Below, piece by piece: positions 8,155-15,592 of a stretch of DNA of 20,818 bases (the first letter of the stretch is position 1; every line of letters starts with the position of its first letter). A program made the translations under genes and the position numbers. The notes under the pieces were generated by a model. It did no database searches. It saw only the letters and a program-made list of their open reading frames with translations, and had not been told where the DNA came from. The DNA comes from AV2 sp035637175 (GTDB taxonomy: Bacteria > Verrucomicrobiota > Verrucomicrobiia > Limisphaerales > AV2). The DNA lies in assembly GCA_035637175.1 (NCBI GenBank), contig DASPXS010000074.1, positions 1 through 20,818 on the forward strand, read 5' to 3'.

Positions 8155-8400
8155 ATGGCGGATCACCAGCGCGCAGAACCCCGGGTGAAACAAAGATTCA
8201 GAAGCAAGGGTTTCGTCGGCGGACTTGTCGGCGGCGTGCTGTTAATCGCCTACAAGGTGTTCAAGCATCCCGGCTCGATATACCGAAACGATTTGCTGCT
8301 TTGTCTCGCCGTCGTTTTGGCCTTCGGACTCGCCGGCGGATTGATCGGTTTGGCGCTCGCCGCAATCTTCGGCTCCTCGGACACAAAAGACGGGCGCTGA
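8155..8400 (+). CDS. Small hypothetical membrane protein
   Basis: The 81-residue protein has a basic, soluble N-terminus (about 20 residues) and two hydrophobic segments, FVGGLVGGVLLIAYKVF and a longer LLLCLAVVLAFGLAGGLIG region, with glycine-zipper-like GxxGG spacing. It ends in a polar tail SSDTKDGR. I do not recognise the family. The start is ATG 8155, chosen over GTG 8149 because gaagg at 8145-8149 gives a Shine-Dalgarno sequence at suitable spacing. It lies 15 bases after the propeller gene and may be co-transcribed with it. Confidence 0.65.
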   Translation: MADHQRAEPRVKQRFRSKGFVGGLVGGVLLIAYKVFKHPGSIYRNDLLLCLAVVLAFGLAGGLIGLALAAIFGSSDTKDGR

Positions 8401-8411
8401 GGTATTCCCTG

Positions 8412-8467
8412 CGGAGTGAGAGAGCGTCGGAGCAATGGCCTGCGATTCCCATCACTCCATCACTCCG
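8412..8467. repeat. Intergenic inverted phrase repeat
   Basis: cggagtga at 8412-8419 and its reverse complement tcactccg at 8460-8467 bracket a 40-base middle. The right side doubles the phrase (atcactccatcactccg). It fits the style of the other gap repeats in this window: short word, partly tandem, partly inverted. Confidence 0.55.
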
Positions 8468-8540
8468 ATCGTTCTAATTGATTCGCGCGCGCAGTTTTTT
8501 CGGGACAGGTGTGCCGGCAAATGCTTACATGCCGGCGCAA

Positions 8541-9032
8541 ATGAAAGTTCGCCCTGCGACGCATGACGATTTGCCCGGCATTCTGGAGATTTACAACGAG
8601 GCAGTGTTGAACACGACCGCCAGCTACGACTACGAACCGCGCACGCTGGAACATCGCATCGCCTGGTTTGAGGACCACGTGAAAAACAACTACCCGGTGT
8701 TGGTCGCCGCCAACGACCAGGGTCGGGTGGTCGGTTGGAGCGCGTTGAATCGTTACCACGACCGCAAAGGTTACCAGTTCGCCACCGAAAGCTCGGTTTA
8801 CGTCGCCGCCGACCAGCGGGGCAGGGGACTCGGCAAGCTGCTGATGAAACCGCTCATTGAAGCGGCCCGACAGCGCGGGTTGCACGCCATCCTGGCCGGC
8901 ATCGATGCGGAGAACGAGGCGAGTATCCGGCTGCACGCGTCGTTCGGCTTCGTGAAAGTCGCCCACTTCCGGCAGGTCGGGTTCAAGTTCGGCCGCTGGC
9001 TCGACGTGATCTACATGGAACTGGTGCTTTAA
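8541..9032 (+). CDS. GNAT N-acetyltransferase, phosphinothricin acetyltransferase type
   Basis: The 163-residue cytoplasmic enzyme transfers an acetyl group from acetyl-CoA. The N-terminus MKVRPATHDDLPGILEIYNE and the TTASYDYEPRTLEHRIAWF region match Pat/Bar-like enzymes. Motif A, YVAADQRGRGLGKLLM (87-102), contains the CoA pyrophosphate loop Q92-RGRGLG. Motif B is LHASFGF (131-137), and the C-terminal FRQVGFKFGRWLDVIYMEL is characteristic of the phosphinothricin/methionine sulfone acetyltransferase group. The natural substrate in most bacteria is probably an amino-acid analogue such as methionine sulfone or sulfoximine, known for the family. I chose ATG 8541 because the domain begins there; in-frame ATG 8529 and TTG 8478 would add unrelated residues. 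The gene converges with queG. Confidence 0.85.
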   Translation: MKVRPATHDDLPGILEIYNEAVLNTTASYDYEPRTLEHRIAWFEDHVKNNYPVLVAANDQGRVVGWSALNRYHDRKGYQFATESSVYVAADQRGRGLGKLLMKPLIEAARQRGLHAILAGIDAENEASIRLHASFGFVKVAHFRQVGFKFGRWLDVIYMELVL

Positions 9033-9179
9033 CCTGCACCCGGGTTAACCCGGGTCAACCCGCATTTCTCACCGGCAACTTTAAACCGCCACAACATGCA
9101 GTCCTCGAACCGATAGACAACCTTTTGTTGCATATGCGACAAAAGGTTGTCTGGGCAGATTTGGTGAGAAATGCAGGTT
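9031..9179. repeat. Nested inverted repeats between convergent genes
   Basis: The whole gap between the GNAT and queG stop codons is built of palindromes. An 18-base perfect palindrome, acccgggttaacccgggt, is at 9038-9055. An outer arm at 9057-9073 (gcatttctcacc plus flank) pairs with 9163-9179 over 17 positions with one mismatch. Inside it, agacaaccttttgt (9115-9128) pairs perfectly with acaaaaggttgtct (9139-9152), and the loop itself contains gcatatgc, making a 38-base palindrome with one mismatched pair. aacctgc at 9031-9037 is also complementary to 9173-9179. No T-run follows a stem, so a classical terminator is not shown, though a bidirectional end signal for the two genes would fit. Confidence 0.8.
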
Positions 9180-9181
9180 CA

Positions 9182-10276
9182 TCAGGTGGTCTGCGCGGCC
9201 TGGCGTTGCCGAATCTGGTTCCCGGCCCATTCGGCGTGCTCGGCGATCAGGGGTTCCGGATCGCCGGCCGCGCGTTCCAAAGCGGGCAACGCCGCGGCGT
9301 CGCCCACGTTGCCGAGCGCGACGCAGACGTTGCGCAACAGGCCGCGCCGTCTCGCCCGAGAGAGCGGCGTGCCCGCAAACTTCCTCTTAAAACCGGCGTC
9401 GTCGAGCGAGAGGAGGTCGATCAAATCGGTTTGTTCCAGTTCCAGATCCGGCCGCGCGTGTTCCTTCATCAGTTTGCCTTCGCGCGCAAATCGGTTCCAG
9501 GGACAAACCGCCAGGCAATCGTCGCAGCCGTAGATGCGATTGCCCACGGCCGGGCGAAGCTCGAGGGGGATCGGGCCCTTCAGTTCGATGGTGAGGTAGG
9601 AGATGCAAAGTCGTGCATCGAGTTGAAACGGGCCCCGGATCGCCCGGGTGGGACAGGCGTCGATGCAGCGCGCGCAGGTGCCGCAGCGGTTTTTTTCCGG
9701 CGCGTCCGGCGCCAGTTCCAGCGTGGTGATGATTTCGGCCAGAAATACCCAGTTGCCAAGCCGGCGGCTGATGAGGTTGGTGTGTTTGCCGATGAAACCG
9801 AGGCCGGCCCGCTGGGCGAGGTCGCGTTCCAGCAGCGGGCCGGTGTCCACATACCAGAGCGAACGCGTGCCGGCGCCGCCGAGTTGATTGACCAAACCCG
9901 TCAACTGCTTCAGGCGCCCGCCGAGCGCGTCGTGGTAATCGGCGTAGCGGGCGTAACGGGCGACGACGCCGCGGGCGGTTCCGGGTTTTGGATTCACTGT
10001 TCCGGGTTGGTCCCTTCCGGAATCCGGAACCTGCGACTCGGAACCCGGAACTCTCGAATAACTTGCCGCCAGGCAAATGATGCTTTTGACCCCGGGCAGC
10101 ACCCGTTGCGGATCGACGCGTTTGCTGGCGTTGCGTTGCAGGTAGCCCATCTCGCCGTGCCGGTGCGACGCCAGCCACTGCTGGAAGTGAGACGCGCTGG
10201 AAGGCGGATCCGCCGTTGTGAAGCGGCAGACGTCGAAACCCAACTCGAGGGCGTGTTGTCGGATGGCTGATTTCAC
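9182..10276 (-). CDS. queG: tRNA epoxyqueuosine(34) reductase QueG
   Basis: The 364-residue cobalamin-dependent iron-sulfur enzyme performs the last step of queuosine synthesis on tRNA, reducing epoxyqueuosine to queuosine. Asp145 in WYVDTGPLLERDLA is the family's catalytic acid position. Two [4Fe-4S] cluster motifs are visible: CGTCARCIDACPTRAI (Cys198, 201, 204, 208) and CDDCLAVCPWN (Cys251, 254, 258), with Cys224 in RLCISYLTIE. The C-terminus (about 310-364) has HEAT-like repeats as in many QueG proteins. Start is GTG 10276, overlapping the aroK stop as GTGA, so the two genes are likely co-translated. Residues about 75-101 are a proline/glycine-rich insertion encoded by a DNA repeat, between the usual S-x-x-Y strand and the VVARYARYADYHD motif. 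Confidence 0.92.
   Translation of the reverse strand: MKSAIRQHALELGFDVCRFTTADPPSSASHFQQWLASHRHGEMGYLQRNASKRVDPQRVLPGVKSIICLAASYSRVPGSESQVPDSGRDQPGTVNPKPGTARGVVARYARYADYHDALGGRLKQLTGLVNQLGGAGTRSLWYVDTGPLLERDLAQRAGLGFIGKHTNLISRRLGNWVFLAEIITTLELAPDAPEKNRCGTCARCIDACPTRAIRGPFQLDARLCISYLTIELKGPIPLELRPAVGNRIYGCDDCLAVCPWNRFAREGKLMKEHARPDLELEQTDLIDLLSLDDAGFKRKFAGTPLSRARRRGLLRNVCVALGNVGDAAALPALERAAGDPEPLIAEHAEWAGNQIRQRQAAQTT
9974..10054. repeat. In-frame phrase repeat inside queG
   Basis: On the plus strand the segment repeats gttccgggtt, ggaatccggaacc, ggaacccggaac and similar words. It encodes residues of about 75-101 of QueG (SRVPGSESQVPDSG and following), which are not part of the family core. The frame stays open through it. 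Confidence 0.7.
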
Positions 10277-10818
10277 GGGTGGGACGGGTGCCCGCGGGCG
10301 AGGCGATACTGATGGATGACCTGGTGGACAACTTCCTTCACGGAACGCATCTCGGTGTTCACCAGCACGTCGGCCTGGCGGTAAAACGGTTCACGCTCGG
10401 CCAGCAGTTGACGAATCTTTGCCGTGGGATCGGGCGTTTGAAGCAGCGGGCGGTGCGTTTGGTGGCGCACGCGTTCCCAGATCGTTTCCGGCGAAGCCCA
10501 GAGACAAATGACGAGGGCGTGTGTTTTGAGGCGGAGCAAGTTTTCCTCATGGGCGACCAGGCCGCCACCGGTGGCGATGACCGTCCGATGGAAGTTCTTG
10601 AGTTCGTCCACCACAGCCCGTTCGTATTCGCGAAACGGCCCTTCGCCTTCCTCGGCGAAGATGGCGGATATGGTTTTGCCCGCGCGCGCCTCGATCAGTT
10701 CGTCGGTGTCCGCGAACCGGAAGTGGAGTTGCGCGGCAACGAGCTGTCCCACGGAGGACTTGCCGGTGCCCATGAAGCCGACCAGGGCCAGATTGTGAAT
10801 GACACGTCCGCCGGTCAT
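10273..10818 (-). CDS. aroK: Shikimate kinase
   Basis: The 181-residue cytoplasmic enzyme phosphorylates shikimate with ATP on the way to chorismate. Walker A is GFMGTGKS at residues 14-21. The shikimate-binding DTD (37-39) follows, with Arg63 in the FREYE segment and the conserved TGGGLV (83-88). The lid region contains RPLLQTPDP, with the arginine typical for the family, and a final R-x-x-FYRQAD element. ATG 10818 is used because it places Walker A at normal distance; a GTG at 10827 would add three residues. The stop overlaps the queG start, and the gene is divergent from ptsI across a repeat-filled gap. Confidence 0.92.
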   Translation of the reverse strand: MTGGRVIHNLALVGFMGTGKSSVGQLVAAQLHFRFADTDELIEARAGKTISAIFAEEGEGPFREYERAVVDELKNFHRTVIATGGGLVAHEENLLRLKTHALVICLWASPETIWERVRHQTHRPLLQTPDPTAKIRQLLAEREPFYRQADVLVNTEMRSVKEVVHQVIHQYRLARGHPSHP

Positions 10819-10861
10819 CCCACTCACTTAGCGCAGATTTCCCCGGGTGGCACGCAGTTTC

Positions 10862-11001
10862 TTTGTTGGTCAGCGGTCGGTGGTCCGTAATCAGTGGTCT
10901 GTAATCAGTGGTCCGTGATCAGGTGCGAACGGCAATCGAGCCGTTCAGCCCCGGACAACGGACAACTGACCGGGGACAACTGACAACTGACCACCAACAA
11001 A
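10862..11001. repeat. Divergent-gene gap made of tandem and inverted phrase repeats
   Basis: Three tandem 14-base units lie at 10882-10895 (ggtccgtaatcagt), 10896-10909 (ggtctgtaatcagt) and 10910-10923 (ggtccgtgatcagg). A perfect hairpin with a 7-bp stem, gaacggc/gccgttc, is at 10927-10946. The right half repeats ggacaac and ctgac words (10953-10992). The outer ends tttgttggt (10862-10870) and accaacaaa (10993-11001) are complementary. The array occupies most of the space between aroK and ptsI, where both promoters should lie; I could not identify either promoter. Confidence 0.75.
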
Positions 11002-11042
11002 ATTTCATTTTCAACAGCCCCGGTTCCGGTTAATGCTCGTGC

Positions 11043-12821
11043 ATGTCCGAGCACTCGCGATCAGGCGAAAAAATTTTGCGCGGCATCCCGGTTTCCGGCG
11101 GTGTCTGCCGGGCGAAGACTGTCGTGCTCGGCAAAGCCCGCGAGGCCATTCCGCGTCATGAAATTGCCGAGGCGAGCCTGCCGCAGGAAATTCAGCGGCT
11201 CGAGCACGCGCTGACCCAGACGCGCCAGCAAATTCTCGAAGTCCAGCGCAAGGTAAGCGAGGCGATGGGCGCCAAAGACGCCACCATTTTCGAGGCGCAC
11301 CTGCTCGTCCTGGAGGACCCCACTCTGATCGCGGAAGTGACCCGCGTGATCCAGGAGCAGAAGATCAATGTGGAATATGCCTTTCAACAGGTCGCGGAGA
11401 AATACGCCGCCACCCTCAGTTCCATGGACGATGAGTACCTGCGCGAGCGCGCCGCCGATATGCGGGACGTGACCGCGCGGGTGCTGGACAATCTGCTGGG
11501 CTGGACCGACGAAACCGATCTGCGCAAACTCAAGGAACCCTGCATCATCATCAGTTTCGATCTGGCTCCTTCCACCACCGCGTTGCTCGACCGGAACAGG
11601 GTGCTCGGATTCGCCACGGACGCCGGCAGCAAAACCTCGCACACCGCGATCATGGCCCGCTCGCTGCAGATTCCCGCCGTGGTGGGCCTGCACGACGCCA
11701 GCAGACAATTGAAGAGCGGCCAGTACGTCCTGCTCGATGGTTACAACGGCCTGCTCATCGTCAATCCGACCGACCAGACGCTTTTCGAATACGGCCAACT
11801 GGTCCGCAAACGAGTCAACCTGCAGGAAAAACTGCGGGACATTCGCGAGGAACCGGCCGTCACGTTGGACGGAGTCCGCATCACGCTTTCAGCCAACATC
11901 GAGCAGGCTTCGGATGCAGAACACGTGCGCGCCTGCGGCGCCGAGGGCGTCGGCCTGTTCCGCACGGAATATCTTTACCTGAACCGTGAGACCCTGCCGA
12001 CCGAAGAGGAACAATACCAGGCATACCGCCAGGTGGCCGCGGCCTTGCGGCCGCACCCGGTGGTCGTCCGCACGCTCGACCTGGGCGGGGACAAGTTTAT
12101 TTCGCACTTGTGGATGCCGCAGGAATTGAATCCCTTCCTGGGCTGGCGCGCCATTCGCTTCTGCCTCCAGGAACGCGACCTTTTTCGCATTCAACTTCGC
12201 GCGATCCTGCGCGCGGCCGTCGAGGGCAACATCAAGATGATGTACCCGATGATTTCCGGTGTGGACGAATTGAACCAGGCCAACGCGCTCGTCGAAGAAT
12301 GCCGCGCGGGGTTGCAGACCGAAAAGATTGCCTTCGGCGATTCCCTGGAAATCGGGGCGATGATCGAGATCCCTTCGGCGGTTCTGACCGCGGATGCGCT
12401 CGCCAAACGGGTGAAGTTTCTCAGCGTCGGCACGAACGACCTGATTCAATATTCATTGGCGGTGGATCGGTTGAACGAAAAAATCGCCCACCTTTACGAG
12501 CCGACGCATCCGGCCATTGTGCGGCTCATCAAGGCGACGGTCGAAGCCGGCCACCGCGCCGGCATCTGGGTGGGTGTCTGCGGCGAGATGGCGGGTGATC
12601 CCGTGCTGGTGCCGCTCCTGTTGGGGTTGGGCGTGGACGAATTGAGCGCGGCGGTTTCCGCGGTCCCGCAGGTCAAATTCCTGATTCGTCGCCTCAAACT
12701 GGACGAGGCCCGCGAACTGGCGGAATTCGCCTTGAATTGTGAAAGCGGCCTGGAGATACTCACGCGCTCACAGGCGCTGGCCCGCAGGATTGCGCCCGGT
12801 CTGTTCGAAAACCAAAGTTGA
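11043..12821 (+). CDS. ptsI: Phosphoenolpyruvate-protein phosphotransferase (PTS enzyme I)
   Basis: The 592-residue cytoplasmic protein takes phosphate from phosphoenolpyruvate and passes it to HPr. The N-terminal domain has the G-x-P-V-S-G-G start and a four-helix HPr-binding insertion (about 45-155). The phosphohistidine domain has GSKTSHTAIMARSLQIP with active His200. The C-terminal PEP-binding barrel shows GVGLFRTEYLYL, RTLDLGGDK, NPFLGWRAIR, the YPMISG segment, SVGTNDLIQYSLAVDR and the GVCGEMAGDP loop with the catalytic cysteine. All key residues are present, so it should be active. Length is near the usual 570-590. No HPr or EII gene lies in the window, so it may serve a regulatory PTS or a distant permease. 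It is followed after 20 bases by a nucleotidyltransferase gene. Confidence 0.95.
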   Translation: MSEHSRSGEKILRGIPVSGGVCRAKTVVLGKAREAIPRHEIAEASLPQEIQRLEHALTQTRQQILEVQRKVSEAMGAKDATIFEAHLLVLEDPTLIAEVTRVIQEQKINVEYAFQQVAEKYAATLSSMDDEYLRERAADMRDVTARVLDNLLGWTDETDLRKLKEPCIIISFDLAPSTTALLDRNRVLGFATDAGSKTSHTAIMARSLQIPAVVGLHDASRQLKSGQYVLLDGYNGLLIVNPTDQTLFEYGQLVRKRVNLQEKLRDIREEPAVTLDGVRITLSANIEQASDAEHVRACGAEGVGLFRTEYLYLNRETLPTEEEQYQAYRQVAAALRPHPVVVRTLDLGGDKFISHLWMPQELNPFLGWRAIRFCLQERDLFRIQLRAILRAAVEGNIKMMYPMISGVDELNQANALVEECRAGLQTEKIAFGDSLEIGAMIEIPSAVLTADALAKRVKFLSVGTNDLIQYSLAVDRLNEKIAHLYEPTHPAIVRLIKATVEAGHRAGIWVGVCGEMAGDPVLVPLLLGLGVDELSAAVSAVPQVKFLIRRLKLDEARELAEFALNCESGLEILTRSQALARRIAPGLFENQS

Positions 12822-12841
12822 TTCATGCGCGTGAAGCAGTC

Positions 12842-13591
12842 ATGAAAGTCGTTATCCTCGCCGCCGGCTACGCCACACGCCTTTATCCCCTGACCTTCAC
12901 CCAACCGAAACCGCTCCTGCCGGTCGCGGGCCGGCCGATGATTGAATACGTGCTCGACAACCTCGCGCCCATCGACGGCATCGAGCACGTTTACGTGGTC
13001 ACCAACGCCCGGTTTGCAGGCCATTTCCAGGCGTGGGCGGACCGCTATCACGCCGCCCACAGGAAACTCAACTTTACCATCGTCAACGACGGCTCGACCG
13101 ACGACGCCAACAAGCTCGGCGCCATCGGCGACCTGCACCTGGTCCTCACACGCGAAAATGTGGTTGACGACATCGTCGTCGTCGCCGGCGACAACCTGTT
13201 CAGCCAGTCGCTGGAGGGTTTCGGAAAGTTTTGCCGCGAACGGAATGCGCCTGTGCTGGCGGTGTACGATGTCGGCAGTCTCGATCAGATCAAAAAATAC
13301 AACGCGATCACCATGGACGTCGTCGGGCGAATCACCTTTTTCGAGGAGAAACCACGGAACCCGGTGAGCACGGTGACCGGTATTGCCCTCTACTACTACC
13401 CGCGCACCGCGGTTCCGCTGATCAAACAATACATCGCCGAAGGAAACAATCCTGACCAACCCGGCCGTCTGGTGCAATGGCTCTATCCGCGCACGCCCGT
13501 TTACACCTGGCGCGTTCCGGGCATCTGGTACGACATCGGATCGAAGGAGACGCTCGAGGAAGCCAACCGGATTTTTGCCGCGCGGCGGTGA
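12842..13591 (+). CDS. Sugar-phosphate nucleotidyltransferase
   Basis: The 249-residue cytoplasmic enzyme of the GT-A-like nucleotidyltransferase family couples NTP and a sugar 1-phosphate to make an NDP-sugar. The nucleotide-binding signature LAAGYATRLYPLT (6-18) with KPLLPVAGRPMIEY (23-36) is complete. The metal-binding GDN is at 116-118, and FFEEKP and GIWYDIGSKETLEEAN mark the sugar site and C-terminus. It resembles glucose-1-phosphate thymidylyl- or uridylyltransferases without the extra left-handed helix domain, so the specific base and sugar cannot be named. I used ATG 12842 rather than TTG 12818 because it begins exactly at the first beta-strand. It probably shares a transcript with ptsI. 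Confidence 0.88.
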   Translation: MKVVILAAGYATRLYPLTFTQPKPLLPVAGRPMIEYVLDNLAPIDGIEHVYVVTNARFAGHFQAWADRYHAAHRKLNFTIVNDGSTDDANKLGAIGDLHLVLTRENVVDDIVVVAGDNLFSQSLEGFGKFCRERNAPVLAVYDVGSLDQIKKYNAITMDVVGRITFFEEKPRNPVSTVTGIALYYYPRTAVPLIKQYIAEGNNPDQPGRLVQWLYPRTPVYTWRVPGIWYDIGSKETLEEANRIFAARR

Positions 13592-13648
13592 TGGCAAAGG
13601 GGACCTTCTTTAGCCGGTCAACGACGGCCTCGGTCGCAGTAATGCTCC

Positions 13649-14602
13649 CTAAAGAATAAAGTGCGGCACGAAGCTTAGACAAAGGGCTGGAACGCTGATT
13701 CCACCATGAACACTTCCGTTAAACAAAAGTAATGACGATGCGTAATCCGAACGACCGAATGCGTAAAGCTCCGCTCTAACTCTGATTACCACCGGTTCTG
13801 CCGGCCCGACATCGGCATTTAATGTCATGGTCCACCGTTCGCGGTCGAAACGTACATAATCGATGACATCGCCGTGCCCTCGCAGGCTTATGACTCGTTC
13901 GGTCTGCTGTGTGTTGCCAGTTTGATGAACGCTTATTCGCATTACTAATTCGGCAGAGGCTTCGACGGTGGATAACGCGTTGAGAATCCAACTCCCGCCG
14001 GTGGAAGTGTAAATAGCCATAAACCCGCTCAGCACGAGGTGGGCTGTTACAGATAACACTCCACTTACAGGAGACATAAAGCCGTACCACAGGCTCCCGG
14101 AAACCGGGGGCATCGAGGCGACAGCGAACAGTCCCAGATTGCCACCCAAGCCACTTGACGTGCTGGACAGGCGGAGCGTTGCGTGCGCTGCGTCGCAACT
14201 TGTTCCTCCACTCGGCGTGCAGCCCTGCGCCGGGAAAAGGCACACCGGGAATTTGAGAGGCTCATCGCTCAGCGGTGGTGGCACAACATTGATCCAAGCG
14301 GGCAGTGGGATCCTTCGCGGCGATAGATGTTCTCGTAAGCGCTTTCGCAGTTCGTCTGACATCACCCGGGCGCGCGCTCGGCGACTCGCATCGAGACGTT
14401 TTCGGTCGAGTCCAAGCAGTTCCAGAACGCGAAGCTCAGCTGCCTCTTTCTCGCTGCCCGCTATCTTTTCCTCCATTTTGGTGAATCGCCGCCAACGGCT
14501 GACTCGTTGCTTGAGGCAACGCTCCTCAGATCGGATCGCTGAGGCAATGGCTTGTTGGACTTTCCCTCTTGTGCGGCTGCCGTCGCGCTTTCCTGGTTTC
14601 AT
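13649..14602 (-). CDS. Hypothetical protein, coiled coil plus beta-rich domain
   Basis: I do not recognise this 317-residue protein. Residues 1-100 are strongly charged and helical (about R14-H93, with heptad-like stretches such as MEEKIAGSEKEAAELRVLEL). A proline-rich linker PLPAWINVVPPPLSDEP follows, then a short Cys-containing segment (CLFPAQGCTPSGGTSC). The last 170 residues are alternating hydrophobic strands (GVLSVTAHLVLSGFMAIYT, VIRVRAELYAFGR), consistent with a beta-sandwich. There is no signal peptide or membrane anchor. GAGG sits six bases before ATG 14602, one of the few clear Shine-Dalgarno sequences here. Its base composition is visibly more AT-rich than its neighbours and it is convergent with the nucleotidyltransferase, so horizontal gain is possible. 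Confidence 0.65.
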   Translation of the reverse strand: MKPGKRDGSRTRGKVQQAIASAIRSEERCLKQRVSRWRRFTKMEEKIAGSEKEAAELRVLELLGLDRKRLDASRRARARVMSDELRKRLREHLSPRRIPLPAWINVVPPPLSDEPLKFPVCLFPAQGCTPSGGTSCDAAHATLRLSSTSSGLGGNLGLFAVASMPPVSGSLWYGFMSPVSGVLSVTAHLVLSGFMAIYTSTGGSWILNALSTVEASAELVMRISVHQTGNTQQTERVISLRGHGDVIDYVRFDRERWTMTLNADVGPAEPVVIRVRAELYAFGRSDYASSLLLFNGSVHGGISVPALCLSFVPHFIL

Positions 14603-15180
14603 GGCTGCCTCGGAGGTTGAGTTTGTTGTTATTATTGTAGAGTTAGTATGTCTTAGAAGAAGGCTTAAGCAAGCGCAACAAGCTCACCACTGGATAGACT
14701 GGATGTCTGGCCGGTCCGCACAGCCGCGGAGTGCCCTCGGCCCACCGATAAAGCTCGCCCTTCGCGTGCGGCGGGTAACGCTTCCGGTCTGGAACTTCGC
14801 GCGCATGCAAAACTCCTGGCCCGTATCGTGAAGGTGAAGGGGTCGCCCATTAGGGTAGGGCGCGTGGTGAGTTCTTGGCAGTTAATTTCGGTTCAGTTCG
14901 AACGTCCATTGTCGCAGCAGTGGCGGTTCTGCACTGATAAGGCGTCAATTCCGTCAGTCCGGCAAAGGAGCCAAGGATTACTAATGGTGTATTCTCACAT
15001 ACGGCGACTTTCATGTCCGACAGAATTATGCATTTGCCGATTAGCGGTGGGAACCGGGTGAATCTTTCACGCGCGACAACGCCCGGCGGATCGTTTTCGG
15101 ACATTAACACCGCGCCGACCCGGCAAGAACGTCTCGCGGCGGGCAAACTACTCCGATGGAATGGACCGAATGAAAACCAC
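14603..15180. other. Gap without a convincing gene
   Basis: This 578-base stretch separates the hypothetical protein from the Trm112-like gene. It has short open frames on both strands (for example minus-strand frames at 14665-14850 and 14850-15146), but none shows a recognisable domain, ribosome binding site or consistent codon pattern. I saw no tRNA cloverleaf, no transposase fragment and no long repeat. It starts AT-rich upstream of the hypothetical gene (14620-14660), where that gene's promoter may lie. Confidence 0.5.
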
Positions 15181-15432
15181 TCACGCTGTCAACGGAATCG
15201 CCTCGTCAATCAACATGATGGGGATGTTGCCGCGAATCGGGTAGAGGCATTTTCCGTCCTCGCGCACCAAACCGCCGTCGATCTTTTCCATGACCGGCTG
15301 ACCGCCGTGGTTCTTCAACTGTCCGGCGGCGATCCGCCGATTAAGTTCTTCAATCAGCAACGGCTCAGCGAGCGCGATCGGCTGATGCGTCTCCGGACAA
15401 CACATGATTTTCAGCAACTCGGGGTCGAGCAT
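15181..15432 (-). CDS. Trm112 family protein
   Basis: The 83-residue protein begins LDPELLKIMCCPETHQPI, the Trm112/YcaR-type opening L-L-x-I-x-x-C-P, and ends with KCLYPIRGNIPIMLIDEAIP, the conserved Y-P-I-R-x-G-I-P-x-M-L tail. The family forms a small zinc-ribbon-like fold that in eukaryotes and archaea activates methyltransferases; bacterial members (UPF0434) have no settled role. Here only the first CCP and one later cysteine (GKC) are present, so a full zinc site is doubtful. It is the last gene of the minus-strand run after larB and larC, separated from larC by a phrase repeat. Confidence 0.85.
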   Translation of the reverse strand: MLDPELLKIMCCPETHQPIALAEPLLIEELNRRIAAGQLKNHGGQPVMEKIDGGLVREDGKCLYPIRGNIPIMLIDEAIPLTA

Positions 15433-15443
15433 AGCAGTTTACG

Positions 15444-15592
15444 GAATGACGAATGACGAATGTCAAATGACGAAGGAATGACAAATTCCCAATGTCGAAT
15501 GACGCGGGCGCCGACCACATGGGCAGGTCCGGCTTTCAGCTTTCGCGCTTTCGTGCTTCGGATTTCTTTCGTCATTCGTCATTCGTCATTCG
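15444..15592. repeat. Inverted gaatgac phrase repeat overlapping the end of larC
   Basis: gaatgacgaatgacgaa at 15444-15460 has perfect reverse complements at 15568-15584 and, shifted by one unit, 15575-15591. Further partial copies (tcaaatgacgaagg, aatgtcgaatgacg) follow the left arm. The right arm runs into larC and encodes its last residues (RMTNDE) and stop codon. The middle contains a second phrase (ctttcagctttcgcgctttc). Confidence 0.85.

Noticed and set aside
9057..9179. Integron attC-like recombination site
   Set aside because: The nested inverted layout is suggestive, but core-site sequences (RYYYAAC/GTTRRRY) are not correctly placed, the flanking genes converge, and no integrase is present.
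9125..10270. Long plus-strand open frame opposite queG
   Set aside because: queG has all its iron-sulfur motifs on the minus strand; the plus frame has no recognisable domain.
14139..14831. Long open frame on the plus strand opposite the hypothetical gene
   Set aside because: It is antisense to the minus-strand frame, rich in Arg and Ser, and has no domain or ribosome binding site.
14850..15146. Possible 98-residue minus-strand gene
   Set aside because: No ribosome binding site, no domain, and composition like the rest of the gap; left unassigned.
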